This document shows, one piece after another, positions 22,223 through 30,442 of a DNA stretch of 64,000 nt (the stretch's first letter is position 1; every line of letters starts with the position of its first letter). The stretch covers positions 62,001-126,000 of IMG/VR virus record IMGVR_UViG_3300008266_000014, one strand, 5' to 3'. The translations under genes were made by a program, and so were the position numbers. Source of the stretch: a virus. Under the pieces are notes generated by a model. That model had not been told where the DNA came from. It was given only the letters and a program-made list of their open reading frames with translations, and made no database searches.

Positions 22223-22913
22223 CAATGATCCCAAAGTTGATGTTTCGAATCTAATTAAGCAGCGATTGAAAGCTGCGAATGCACAATACAAAGCATGTGA
22301 CAATATCTCTTCATACATTAACGAAGAAGAGATACCCCTTCTCATAGATGAGGTCAAGTATAAGTTTCAGCAGGTACTTGACTCTCTCATTATCGATACA
22401 GAAAACGATCCTAACTCCAAAGACACAGCAAAGCGTCTTGCAAAGATGTATGTGTATGAGTTGATGTCTGGTCGTTATGAACCAAAACCAGATGTCACTT
22501 CATTTCCTAACGAAGGTGAAAACAGATTCGAAGGAATGCTGGTTGTTCGAGCAGAGATTCGTTCTATGTGCTCGCATCACCACCAGCCAGTGAAGGGTGT
22601 TTGTTATATTGGTATTGTTCCTACTGGTCGAGTAATTGGATTGTCGAAGTATGTTCGTATTGCACAATGGTGTGCACGTCGTGGACAATTACAAGAAGAA
22701 TTAGTTAATCAAATTGCAGGGGAAATTATGAAAGCAACAGAGACAGAAAATGTTGCTGTGTATATTGAGGCCACACATGGATGTATGGATAACAGAGGAG
22801 TAATGGCACACTCATCAATGACTCAGACATCTGCTGTGCATGGATTGTTCCACAACAATAGTGTCAAGCAAGAATTCTTTGACAACATTAAATTACAGTC
22901 GATGAGATGTTGA
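22215..22913 (+). CDS. folE: GTP cyclohydrolase I
   Basis: Makes 7,8-dihydroneopterin triphosphate, the first step to tetrahydrofolate and to 7-deazaguanines. Zinc ligands in SMCSHHHQPVKG (Cys119, His121/122) and the second Cys in ATHGCMDNRGV; the catalytic region GLSKYVRIAQWCARRGQLQEELVNQIA is intact. 232 aa with a TTG start, chosen because AGGAG lies seven bases before it and the next in-frame ATG would be well inside. With QueD and QueE in this window it supports preQ0 synthesis. Confidence 0.93.
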   Translation: MSDNDPKVDVSNLIKQRLKAANAQYKACDNISSYINEEEIPLLIDEVKYKFQQVLDSLIIDTENDPNSKDTAKRLAKMYVYELMSGRYEPKPDVTSFPNEGENRFEGMLVVRAEIRSMCSHHHQPVKGVCYIGIVPTGRVIGLSKYVRIAQWCARRGQLQEELVNQIAGEIMKATETENVAVYIEATHGCMDNRGVMAHSSMTQTSAVHGLFHNNSVKQEFFDNIKLQSMRC

Positions 22914-22944
22914 CACTGAGTATAACTTTTTATAAGGTAGTTAA

Positions 22945-23157
22945 CTGAGAGATTTATCAGTATTTGCTCAAGAAGTATGGGCTGCAGAAAGTCTTGAAGC
23001 TAAACGTAGTGCAATGCTATGTTTATTAGGGGAGCTTCAACACAGGCAAAAGTTGCAACAGTTCATCAAGGAGGTAGAAACAACTACATCTTTGAAACGT
23101 CTCGACTTCTTGGCTGCTAATCTCGTGTTAAGAGACGGTGACCCTGTAATTAAATAA
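22945..23157 (+). CDS. Small conserved-looking protein with an apparent CTG start
   Basis: A 70-codon frame follows directly after an in-frame TAA and has no ATG, GTG or TTG until an internal ATG 23 codons in. The first codon is CTG at 22945, with AAGG seven bases before it. The product (LRDLSVFAQEVWAAESLEAKRSAMLCLLGEL ... LKRLDFLAANLVLRDGDPVIK) has a normal helical composition. Either a CTG start or a lost ATG. It accounts for most of the 273-base gap after folE. Confidence 0.5.
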   Translation: MRDLSVFAQEVWAAESLEAKRSAMLCLLGELQHRQKLQQFIKEVETTTSLKRLDFLAANLVLRDGDPVIK

Positions 23158-23186
23158 TTTTTTAACATGTAATAAGGAGAAATCTT

Positions 23187-23405
23187 ATGACTCAATATGA
23201 AAAAATCATCAACTTCCTAGACTCTGGTAAAGAGTTGACCGCATCGCAAGCAGCATCGCGCTTTGGTATTACTAATTTATCGGCACGTGTTCATGAACTA
23301 CGTGAAGATGGTTACAAGATTGCAACCGTAAAGACTAAGTCTGGTAAGTCGGCTTATGTCAAGGCTACTGGTAAGAAAGTTGCTCGTGCAACAGCACGTG
23401 CTTAA
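23187..23405 (+). CDS. Small helix-turn-helix protein (HTH_39-like)
   Basis: 72 aa. MTQYEKIINFLDSGKELTASQAASRFGITNLSARVHELREDGYKIATVK is a winged-helix module of a type common in phages; the C-terminus is a basic tail (VKATGKKVARATARA). Likely DNA-binding regulator or nucleoid-like protein. AAGGAGA ribosome site, then a strong terminator, so it is the end of a transcript and probably abundant. Confidence 0.8.
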   Translation: MTQYEKIINFLDSGKELTASQAASRFGITNLSARVHELREDGYKIATVKTKSGKSAYVKATGKKVARATARA

Positions 23406-23422
23406 TTAATAGCACTTCTACC

Positions 23423-23453
23423 AACCCTCTCTGCAAAACAGAGAGGGTTTTTT
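23423..23453 (+). terminator. Intrinsic terminator
   Basis: Eleven-pair stem AACCCTCTCTG/CAGAGAGGGTT, AAA-type loop, T6 tail at the end of the HTH gene. Confidence 0.92.
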
Positions 23454-23456
23454 CGT

Positions 23457-23933
23457 ATGCAAAGACTGACAACCAAATGGACTGACACTCTCGAGGAAGC
23501 TTTTGGTCCTCAAGTAAAGAGAGCAAGAGATGCTGAAATCATGGTAATGGATGCATTTACTAAATGGGGGTATGAAGTAATAGATCATGAGTCAGATAGG
23601 GATTTACAGACTCAAGGGCTTGATTTTTCTATACGAAAGAATACGTGGAGAAACTTTTACTCAATCGATGTGAAGGCCAACCTCGACAGCTACGGTTCTT
23701 ATTACGTTGATCTAAAACCAGATGGGTGGTTGTTTAACCCTAAAAAGACAAGTGATAGAATCTGTCATGCCTGCGTTGAGACAGGGTGGTTCCTCTGGTA
23801 CGGTAGAGACGACATGAAGAACTATATTCATAAAATGAATTTTGATATTTCCGAAGAAACAGTATTCAAGATAACTCCAAAAATTAAACTTGATTTTGTG
23901 ACACGCCGGAATGCTAACAAGGAGAGAGAATGA
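23457..23933 (+). CDS. Putative PD-(D/E)xK-like nuclease-fold protein
   Basis: 158 aa. ESDRDLQTQGLDFSIRKN followed by YSIDVKANL fits the D...(D/E)xK spacing of restriction-endonuclease-fold proteins (acid in QGLDF, then DVK). KRARDAEIMVMDAFTKWGYEVIDHE supplies the typical first helix. A WFLWYG..DM segment follows. Similar proteins occur in marine T4-like phages without a known function. It starts four bases after the terminator, so transcription must read through or begin within it. Confidence 0.55.
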   Translation: MQRLTTKWTDTLEEAFGPQVKRARDAEIMVMDAFTKWGYEVIDHESDRDLQTQGLDFSIRKNTWRNFYSIDVKANLDSYGSYYVDLKPDGWLFNPKKTSDRICHACVETGWFLWYGRDDMKNYIHKMNFDISEETVFKITPKIKLDFVTRRNANKERE

Positions 23934-24313
23934 TAAAAACGTCAATATGGGTCACATTCCAAAAAGAAGGAATACACAAATATCCCCAAGCAGCAACAGA
24001 CCCCAAGCTAGTCCACGTAGCATTCCTTGCAAATCCCCATCGTCACATCTTCCACTTCAGAGTCGAATTAGAAGTTTTTCATGATGACCGTGACATAGAA
24101 TTTATTTTACTGAAGCGTGAGTTGGAGGAGCTATATAATACAGGAACTCTCATGCTGAATAATATGTCATGTGAAATGATAGCAAGAGAGTTGCTGGCGT
24201 ACATATCAGAATACTACCCTGGTCGCGACTGCACCATCAGTGTTAGTGAAGATAATGAAAATGGATGCACACTTCATTATGTGAAGGAAAGTCCTAAATC
24301 TGATTGGAAATAA
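23930..24313 (+). CDS. Conserved hypothetical protein with an HRHIFHF motif
   Basis: 127 aa, ATGA overlap with the previous gene. The sequence VHVAFLANPHRHIFHFRVELEVFHDDRDIEFILLKRELEELY and PGRDCTISVSEDNENG is a pattern I recall from many phages and mobile elements. The clustered His and Asp residues resemble T-fold or metal-binding enzymes such as QueD, but that is only a hint. Function unknown. Confidence 0.7.
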   Translation: MIKTSIWVTFQKEGIHKYPQAATDPKLVHVAFLANPHRHIFHFRVELEVFHDDRDIEFILLKRELEELYNTGTLMLNNMSCEMIARELLAYISEYYPGRDCTISVSEDNENGCTLHYVKESPKSDWK

Positions 24314-24316
24314 ATT

Positions 24317-25171
24317 ATGGCTACATTCTGTCACATCGCTCCCATCCCACACCTAGATATCATCAAAGGATCAAAGGCTCATCTTGCGCTTGCACATCTT
24401 ATCGAGCAAAGCGAAGAGTACACTTCCTTTTATGCCAAGGAAAGACAAAATGGCAGTATGGTAATTCTAGATAATTCTGCTTTTGAAATGTACAAGCAAG
24501 GGAAGCCAATGTATGAAATACCCAAGCTGATTGAGATGGCAGATCGACTGAAAGCAGATTATGTTGTAATGTCGGATTATCCAAACGACTACAGCAAAAC
24601 AACAATCAGTGCTGCAAAAGAAATTGCACCTGTTTTGAAGGACAAAGGATACGGTACTTTCTTTTGTCCACAGTCTAAGATTGGAGACAAGGGTGATTTG
24701 TTTAATTGTTTTGAATGGGCCGCTGATTCTGATCTCGTTGACTATATCGGTGTATCAATTCTTGCAATTCCAAATGCTTATGGTGTGGAAAAAAAGAACA
24801 AACTCCAGCGTTTTGTTAGCCGGTATATGTTTATGCAGGAGTTGAGAGATAGTGGTGTACTTGATCATGCAAAGTCCAAAGGTAAAAAGATCCACATGCT
24901 CGGTATGTTAGATGGTCCTGGTGAGATTAGATTGATGGAATCATTTAAAGACTATATCGATACGTGGGACAGTAGTGCTGCGATGTGGTTAGGTCTTCAT
25001 GCCGGTAAAACATTCGACAGTTCCCCAACAGGACTGATAAACGGTAAGTATGAGGAAGAAGTAGACTTTGATTATCAAAATGATAAAGGTAAGTTGAATG
25101 CAATTATCAACATGAGTATAATCAACAACTATATTCAAATGTACCTAACACCGGAGAGCGATGATGAGTAA
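24317..25171 (+). CDS. DNA/tRNA-guanine transglycosylase-like protein (DpdA-like)
   Basis: 284 aa TIM-barrel protein of the TGT superfamily. Seen: MVILDNSAFE near residue 50 and ADYVVMSDYPNDYSKT near residue 82, with the Asp residues expected for nucleophile/base binding; the C-terminal zinc site of bacterial TGT (CxCxxC) is absent. Phage DpdA proteins of this kind insert 7-deazaguanine bases into DNA. Together with QueE, QueD and FolE here, DNA modification is the best role. A tRNA role cannot be ruled out. Confidence 0.72.
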   Translation: MATFCHIAPIPHLDIIKGSKAHLALAHLIEQSEEYTSFYAKERQNGSMVILDNSAFEMYKQGKPMYEIPKLIEMADRLKADYVVMSDYPNDYSKTTISAAKEIAPVLKDKGYGTFFCPQSKIGDKGDLFNCFEWAADSDLVDYIGVSILAIPNAYGVEKKNKLQRFVSRYMFMQELRDSGVLDHAKSKGKKIHMLGMLDGPGEIRLMESFKDYIDTWDSSAAMWLGLHAGKTFDSSPTGLINGKYEEEVDFDYQNDKGKLNAIINMSIINNYIQMYLTPESDDE

Positions 25172-25541
25172 TTACAGATACAATGAAGATGTGTATCTTG
25201 GTAACATAATGAAATACCTTAAAGGAACATATGGAGAACATTATGTTGCTAAAGATATCCAGGTAATTGATATATGGGAGTCTCTAGACTCTCTTGAGTC
25301 TACAGCAAGAGACACAGCTATTAAATATCTATGTCGGTATGGAAAAAAGGATGGCAAGAATCGAAAAGATTTAATGAAGGCGATTCATTACATCATTCTT
25401 ATGATGTACGCAAGTGATAGGCAGGATCAACAAGAAAAGATCGATGCTTCCAAATACGAGGCTGTAAAAAACAATCAGCCAGAAATTCAAGATGCTTATG
25501 ATAAGGTGAATAATTATGATACATATCTCAGGACATCATAG
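25161..25541 (+). CDS. DUF3310-type protein
   Basis: About 125 aa. YVAKDIQVIDIWESLDSLESTARDTAIKYLCRYGKKDGKNRKDLMKAIHYIILMM is the conserved helical core of a small family widespread in phages, sometimes annotated as a nucleotide kinase-like protein without proof. Start could be ATG 25161 or ATG 25164; GGAG is correctly spaced for either. Overlaps the genes on both sides. Confidence 0.8.
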   Translation: MMSNYRYNEDVYLGNIMKYLKGTYGEHYVAKDIQVIDIWESLDSLESTARDTAIKYLCRYGKKDGKNRKDLMKAIHYIILMMYASDRQDQQEKIDASKYEAVKNNQPEIQDAYDKVNNYDTYLRTS

Positions 25542-26007
25542 TAAATCAACTCTTACAAATGTAAGAGAAAATGATAATCAACCCAATGCTGTTGACCTTC
25601 GGTTAGATAAAGTTTTCGTCATTGCTAAAAACAATTTTGTGATTAGTGAAGATGAAAAACAGCACAGAGGTACTATCGAGTGGATACCAGATGAGGATGG
25701 GTGGTTTACCCTTTCTGAAGGCACGTACGAAGTTGTAATGGAAAACATTATTCATGTTGGTCCAGATGAAGCAGGATGGGTAATTACAAGATCCACACTA
25801 AACCGTAATGGGGTTTTTATAACTTCTGGTCTGTATGATTCTGGATATCATGGTGTTATGGCAGGTGCTCTTCATGTAAGGGGAGGACCTTTAAAGATTA
25901 AAAGAGGAACACGAGTTGCTCAGTTCCTTCTTTTCAAAGCCGAGGCTCTCTCAGAATATAATGGATCTTATGGTTTGAAAAGTGAACACGATAAAAAATA
26001 CGTATAA
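25516..26007 (+). CDS. dUTPase/dCTP deaminase family protein
   Basis: 163 aa trimeric beta-barrel family that removes dUTP or makes dUMP. Motifs: NAVDLRLDKVF (about 25-35), ITRSTLNRNGVFITSGLYDSGYHG (about 94-117, the subunit-interface and catalytic motifs), GTRVAQFLLF (about 135) and the C-terminal GSYGL. I cannot tell dUTP diphosphatase from dCTP deaminase by motif alone. Fits the nucleotide-supply theme with ThyX and dCMP deaminase. Confidence 0.8.
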   Translation: MIHISGHHSKSTLTNVRENDNQPNAVDLRLDKVFVIAKNNFVISEDEKQHRGTIEWIPDEDGWFTLSEGTYEVVMENIIHVGPDEAGWVITRSTLNRNGVFITSGLYDSGYHGVMAGALHVRGGPLKIKRGTRVAQFLLFKAEALSEYNGSYGLKSEHDKKYV

Positions 26008-26018
26008 GGAGATAGACT

Positions 26019-26984
26019 ATGGCAGAGCCTTTTAAATTGCAGGTAAGTGTGGAAGAATTACAGAAACGTAAATTGTTTCTCGCAGTTCCAATGTATGGTG
26101 GTCAGTGTGCAGGTATGTTTACAAGATCAGTAGCAGATCTTTCAGCACTATGTACCAAATATCAAATACCTCTTCAAATGTTTTTCTTGTTTAATGAGTC
26201 GCTTATTACTCGAGCAAGAAACTACTGCGTTGATGAGTTCATGCGTTCAGGTGCAACTCACTTGATGTTTATCGATAGTGATATTGGATTCAACCCTCAA
26301 GATGTTATTGCCCTGCTTGCAATGCAGGATGACGCAAGCCCCTATGATGTTATTGGCGGTCCATATCCTAAGAAATGTATTTCATGGGAAAAGATCAAAC
26401 AAGCTGTTGATAAAGGAATGGCTGATGAAGATCCGCAACGACTAGAGAAGTATGTCGGTGACTATGTTTTCAATCCAAAAACAACATCCCGTGAGATTCC
26501 AATCAACCAGCCTGTAGAAGTTCTTGAGATTGGTACTGGCTTTATGATGGTTCGTCGTAAGACATTTGAAGACTATCAAAAAGCATTTCCTCATCTCTGG
26601 TACAAACCAGATCACGTTCGCACAGAAGCATTTGATGGTTCTCGTGAGATCATGGCATACTTTGATTGTATTATTGATCGTGGGTATGGTTATGAATATC
26701 TACATCAACTGTTACGTGACGTGGCTGATGGTAAAGAGGGCATACAAGAAGTAGCTAAGAAAATGGTTGAAGGTGAGGCTCATTCATCGAAGCGATATCT
26801 GTCCGAAGACTATATGTTTTGCTACAATGTTCAACGGATGGGTGCTAAAGTCTGGTTCTGTCCTTGGATGCAGCTACAACACGTTGGTAGTTATGTATTC
26901 GGTGGTTCTCTTGCTGATCTTGCATCCATTGGTGCTTCTGCAACAGCAGATTCAGGACAGCTAAAAAAAGCCAAGAAGAAGTAA
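26019..26984 (+). CDS. GT-A type glycosyltransferase
   Basis: 321 aa. LFLAVPMYGGQCAGMFTRSVADL at the N-terminus, then the metal-binding FIDSDIGF (DxD-like, about residues 84-91), followed by YDVIGGPYPKK and the C-terminal SEDYMFCYNVQRMGAKVWFCPWMQLQHVG, the usual GT-2 acceptor region. Ends with a Lys-rich tail. Acceptor could be modified DNA bases, LPS or protein. AAGGAG ribosome site, located just before the replication genes. Confidence 0.82.
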   Translation: MAEPFKLQVSVEELQKRKLFLAVPMYGGQCAGMFTRSVADLSALCTKYQIPLQMFFLFNESLITRARNYCVDEFMRSGATHLMFIDSDIGFNPQDVIALLAMQDDASPYDVIGGPYPKKCISWEKIKQAVDKGMADEDPQRLEKYVGDYVFNPKTTSREIPINQPVEVLEIGTGFMMVRRKTFEDYQKAFPHLWYKPDHVRTEAFDGSREIMAYFDCIIDRGYGYEYLHQLLRDVADGKEGIQEVAKKMVEGEAHSSKRYLSEDYMFCYNVQRMGAKVWFCPWMQLQHVGSYVFGGSLADLASIGASATADSGQLKKAKKK

Positions 26985-27003
26985 TTTTTTAGGAATCTAT
27001 ATT

Positions 27004-27681
27004 ATGAAGTTTAGTGCACGTACAATTCAAATCCTGAAGAACTTTAATCAGATCAATCAGAGTATTATCTTTGCACCAGGAAACACTATTAAGACAGTAT
27101 CTCCAATGATGACTGTCATGGCTAAAGCTACGATCGACGAAACTATCCCTCGTAGCTTTGCCATCTTCGATCTGTCACGTTTCCTTGGTGTTCTATCTCT
27201 CTTTGATGATCCAGAGATTGATTTTAGTGAAAAGTTCCTAGAAATTAAAAGTGGCAAACAAAAACTTAGCTACCAGTATGCGGATCCTAGCCATATCAAA
27301 GCTCCACCAGAGAAAGAGATAGAGATTCCTGCAGACAATGTTGAGAAGATTCTCACTGCTGCGACAATGCAATCAGTAATGAAAGCAGTTGCAGTTCTTC
27401 AACTACCAGACATTGCTTTTACTGGAAAAGATGGTAATATGTTTATTGAGGCAATCGATACATCACCAAAATCAAAAGCGGTTGGTGTATCGAGTGACAC
27501 ATTCGCTATTAACATTGGTGAGACCACCAAACAGTTCAAAGTAATTGTTAAGCCGGATAATATTAAACTACTTCATGGTGATTACACTCTCAAGATCTCA
27601 TCCAAGAAAGTTCTCTACCTACAAGGTCCAGACGTCCAGTATTGGATTGCCTGCGAGGAGAGCTCTGTCTATAATGGATGA
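27004..27681 (+). CDS. 45: Sliding clamp gp45
   Basis: Trimeric processivity clamp for gp43 polymerase and co-activator of late transcription with gp55. The 225 aa length and order (MKFSARTIQILKNFNQINQSIIFAPGNTIKTVSPMMTVMAKATI, then FAIFDLSRFLGVLSLFDDPEIDF) match T4 gp45. C-terminal QGPDVQYWIACEESS is typical. First gene of the 45-44-62-regA block, with AGGAA upstream. Confidence 0.96.
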   Translation: MKFSARTIQILKNFNQINQSIIFAPGNTIKTVSPMMTVMAKATIDETIPRSFAIFDLSRFLGVLSLFDDPEIDFSEKFLEIKSGKQKLSYQYADPSHIKAPPEKEIEIPADNVEKILTAATMQSVMKAVAVLQLPDIAFTGKDGNMFIEAIDTSPKSKAVGVSSDTFAINIGETTKQFKVIVKPDNIKLLHGDYTLKISSKKVLYLQGPDVQYWIACEESSVYNG

Positions 27682-27696
27682 ATTTGAGGTGACTAA

Positions 27697-28635
27697 ATGC
27701 ATGATGATTTCTTGTGGGTTGAACGATTTAGACCAAAGTCAGTATCGGAAACAGTTCTTCCAGCATCACTGAAGCAGACGTTTCAGCAGTTCGTAGATCA
27801 GAAGAACATTCCTAATCTACTACTATCTGGTCGTGCAGGGGTTGGTAAGACAACAATTGCTCGAGCAATGTTGGAAGAACTGGGAAATGATTACCTCGTC
27901 ATCAATGGATCGATGAATGGTAACATTGACACTCTTCGTAACGACATCAGACAGTTTGCATCGTCGGTATCTTTTTATGGCGGACGTAAGTACGTCATAC
28001 TTGATGAGGCTGACTATCTGAATCCAAATAGTACACAACCAGCTCTTCGTAACTTCATGGAAGAGTTTTCAAAGAATTGTGGGTTCATTCTTACTTGCAA
28101 TTACGTTAATCGTATTATCGAACCACTGCATAGTCGTTGTTCGGTAGTTGAGTTCAAGATAGACAAAGAAGAAAAGCCAAAGATGGCTGGTGCTTTCTTC
28201 AAGCGTGTTTGTCATATACTTGAACAAGAAGGTGTTGAATATGATCAGAAAGCTGTTATCGAGGTTATCAAGAAGTTCTTCCCAGATTGGAGAAGAGTAC
28301 TAAACGAACTTCAACGATATTCTGCTACTGGTAAAATTGATTCCGGTATCCTTGTTAATTTCTCTGATGATAATCTCAAGCACATTGTTGAGTTAATCAA
28401 GCAGAAAAACTTTACAGAAATTCGAAAGTGGGTTGGAGAAAATTCTGATATTGACACAACAACATTCTTTCGCAAGTTGTACGATACTGCTTCTGAATAC
28501 TTAAAGCCATCATCCATCCCTCAGTTAGTATTGATCCTTGCTCAATACCAATATAAGGCAGCTTTCGTTGCAGACCATGAAATAAATATTCTGGCTTGTC
28601 TAACAGAAATAATGGTCGAAGGAGAATTTAAATGA
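27697..28635 (+). CDS. 44: Clamp loader large subunit gp44
   Basis: AAA+ ATPase that loads gp45. Walker A GRAGVGKTT (about residues 48-56), DEAD box in ILDEADYL (about 105), SRC sensor motif in EPLHSRCSV (about 147). 312 aa, near T4 gp44 (319). Overlaps the next small gene by four bases (ATGA). Confidence 0.96.
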   Translation: MHDDFLWVERFRPKSVSETVLPASLKQTFQQFVDQKNIPNLLLSGRAGVGKTTIARAMLEELGNDYLVINGSMNGNIDTLRNDIRQFASSVSFYGGRKYVILDEADYLNPNSTQPALRNFMEEFSKNCGFILTCNYVNRIIEPLHSRCSVVEFKIDKEEKPKMAGAFFKRVCHILEQEGVEYDQKAVIEVIKKFFPDWRRVLNELQRYSATGKIDSGILVNFSDDNLKHIVELIKQKNFTEIRKWVGENSDIDTTTFFRKLYDTASEYLKPSSIPQLVLILAQYQYKAAFVADHEINILACLTEIMVEGEFK

Positions 28636-28814
28636 GTGTACTGCTGAGTGAGTTTGAGCAAGGTCAGATAAACACAAGAGTGTTTAGACTTAATGACGGT
28701 AATTATCAAGTACTCGTTTTCAATGCAACAACAGGGAAAGAAGTAGCTGAGTTCTTTAAAAATTATGAGCAAGCCTGTAATTTTGCTGAAAATAAAGTGC
28801 TTCTAAATGAATGA
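28632..28814 (+). CDS. Small hypothetical protein in the clamp-loader operon
   Basis: 60 aa, ATGA overlap with gene 44 and 8-base overlap with the next gene. RLNDGNYQVLVFNATTGKEVAEFFKNYEQACNFAENKVL reads like one small alpha/beta domain. No family recognised. Such short inserts between 44 and 62 are common in marine T4-like phages. Confidence 0.65.
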   Translation: MSVLLSEFEQGQINTRVFRLNDGNYQVLVFNATTGKEVAEFFKNYEQACNFAENKVLLNE

Positions 28815-29094
28815 TGCTGTTAGAGGAGTTTTTGACTGGATTAGGACTGACTATAATTCAAACCGTTTTCGTTTCTGTGTTGAGTTATTGGCTTGGGCTA
28901 TTTCTATTTGTTGTGCTCTTACTATGGCTCTCACTGTGCCTGACCCACCTCTTCGAATACTCTACCCGATTTGGATTCTTGGGTGTTCTATGTATGCTTG
29001 GGCTGCTTGGACTCGTAGGTCTTTCGGTATGCTCGCAAACTATATGCTGTTAGTCACTATTGATATGGTAGGTCTCATTAGAATGATTGGGTAG
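28807..29094 (+). CDS. Multi-span small membrane protein
   Basis: 95 aa with three hydrophobic segments: FCVELLAWAISICCALTMALT, ILYPIWILGCSMYAWAAW and MLANYMLLVTIDMVGLIRM. I recall the same pattern (LYP.WI.GC..YAWAA..R.SFGM..NY) in cyanophage-type phages. It reads as a small inner-membrane protein; function unknown. Confidence 0.7.
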   Translation: MNDAVRGVFDWIRTDYNSNRFRFCVELLAWAISICCALTMALTVPDPPLRILYPIWILGCSMYAWAAWTRRSFGMLANYMLLVTIDMVGLIRMIG

Positions 29095-29097
29095 GGT

Positions 29098-29673
29098 ATG
29101 AGAAAAAAATGTCTAACAACAAGCACAGGTGATGATATACTGATCTTTGATGATGTGTTTGAGGTAAGTCTGATAGGTAGATTTCAAGAATTTGCAGAAC
29201 AGTCTTTTTATACGCTGACGTGTGCAGCTCTACCTTTTCTTCACAAAAGGGATGAGACGAGTATGCGATGTATGTTCACACCCGATGATTTACAGCGGTT
29301 TGGTATATTAGACACATTTGCGTTCCAGGAGATCAGTAAATATATCGTAAACAAGAATGCTCCAATTAAAAATTGGATTGTTCTTTCAGACCAGTCATCT
29401 AACTATAGTTTTCATTCTGATGTGTTTAAACACCCAGGTGTATCAAAAAAAGAAGCAGGTCAAACTCTGCTTTATTTTATAAACACAGAGTGGGACAAAA
29501 ACTGGGGAAGTGAAATTCTGTTTTGTAATGATGTAGGAGAACTGGAGGTTGCGGTATCATGTACACCAAATAGGATTGTTCTTTTTGATAGTGTAATTCC
29601 GCATAGATCAACTTTAATCTCACCTAAAGCACCCTCTTACAATCTAATATTTGTATCCCAATTTTTACTATGA
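29098..29673 (+). CDS. Putative Fe(II)/2-oxoglutarate oxygenase
   Basis: 191 aa. The metal motif appears as YSFHSDVF (HxD, about residues 103-106), then AGQTLLYFINTEWDKNWGSEILFCND and the distal VIPHRSTL (His near 165). Family-typical IFDDVF at the start. The C-terminal Arg/Lys for 2-oxoglutarate is less clear than in the other copies. It sits unexpectedly within the clamp-loader operon, overlapping gene 62 by four bases. Confidence 0.72.
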   Translation: MRKKCLTTSTGDDILIFDDVFEVSLIGRFQEFAEQSFYTLTCAALPFLHKRDETSMRCMFTPDDLQRFGILDTFAFQEISKYIVNKNAPIKNWIVLSDQSSNYSFHSDVFKHPGVSKKEAGQTLLYFINTEWDKNWGSEILFCNDVGELEVAVSCTPNRIVLFDSVIPHRSTLISPKAPSYNLIFVSQFLL

Positions 29674-30041
29674 CTCCTTTTGATTTTGTCAATGCAATAA
29701 ACAAGACTAAAGAAGATCTACTAAAAGACCCTACCAACGAGAAGCTTTATCAGCCATTTATGGTCAATAAAGCATTGTCATATTTCTCTGATACTGCATT
29801 ATATGCAAATGAGATGAATCTGTATCGTGATCTTGACCATAAACTGCAATTTCATTTTTTTCTAAATAGTATAAGACCTGCCAAGCGGTTTGCAAAGTGG
29901 GTGAAGAGGCAAGAAGATAATGATCTTTCAGCAGTAATGGAATATTATGGTTATAGCACCGAAAAAGCTCAAAAAGCATTATCTGTCCTTTCTTCTGATC
30001 AAATTACAATAATAAAACAAAAATTAGAAAAAGGTGGTTAG
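29670..30041 (+). CDS. 62: Clamp loader small subunit gp62
   Basis: Partner of gp44. The motif YQPFMVNKALSYFSDTALYANEMN (about residues 26-49) is diagnostic for gp62 in marine T4-like phages. 123 aa, shorter than T4 gp62 (187), as usual for this branch. ATGA overlap with the oxygenase upstream and three bases from regA. Confidence 0.92.
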   Translation: MTPFDFVNAINKTKEDLLKDPTNEKLYQPFMVNKALSYFSDTALYANEMNLYRDLDHKLQFHFFLNSIRPAKRFAKWVKRQEDNDLSAVMEYYGYSTEKAQKALSVLSSDQITIIKQKLEKGG

Positions 30042-30043
30042 CT

Positions 30044-30442
30044 ATGAGTATTATCGATAGTCTTGTAGAGGTTGCACTTTCAGCAGAAGATGATTTTCTA
30101 AAAGTGAAAGAAACACTCACACGTATTGGGGTTGCATCAAGAAAAGACCGCAAATTGTTTCAGTCATGTCATATTCTCCATAAGCAGGGTAGGTATTATA
30201 TTGTTCATTTTAAAGAGTTGTTTGCTCTTGATGGCAAACCTTCTAACTTTTCCGATGATGATAGAGCACGAAGAAACACGATCATTAATCTACTTGCAGA
30301 GTGGGGGTTAATCAAGCTACTAAATCCTCAAAAGTCTAGTTCCCCTGTTGCACCATTCTCTCAGGTCAAAGTTATTACTCACAAAGAGAAAAACGACTGG
30401 GAGCTTGTTGCCAAATATAATATCGGCTCCAAACGTGGATAA
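30044..30442 (+). CDS. regA: RegA translational repressor
   Basis: Binds the initiation regions of early mRNAs, including clamp and clamp-loader genes and its own. SAEDDFLKVKETLTRIGVASRKDRKLFQSCHILHKQGRYYIVHFKELFALDG aligns almost column for column with T4 RegA. 132 aa versus 122 in T4. Located after 44-62 as in T4. Its stop codon overlaps the GTG start of the next gene's frame. Confidence 0.95.
   Translation: MSIIDSLVEVALSAEDDFLKVKETLTRIGVASRKDRKLFQSCHILHKQGRYYIVHFKELFALDGKPSNFSDDDRARRNTIINLLAEWGLIKLLNPQKSSSPVAPFSQVKVITHKEKNDWELVAKYNIGSKRG

Noticed and set aside
22910-22936. Sigma70 promoter TTGACA...TATAAG after folE
   Set aside because: The spacing is 15 bases to TATAAG and 17 to TAAGGT, a poor -10, and the start would fall on the CTG codon, removing the ribosome site.
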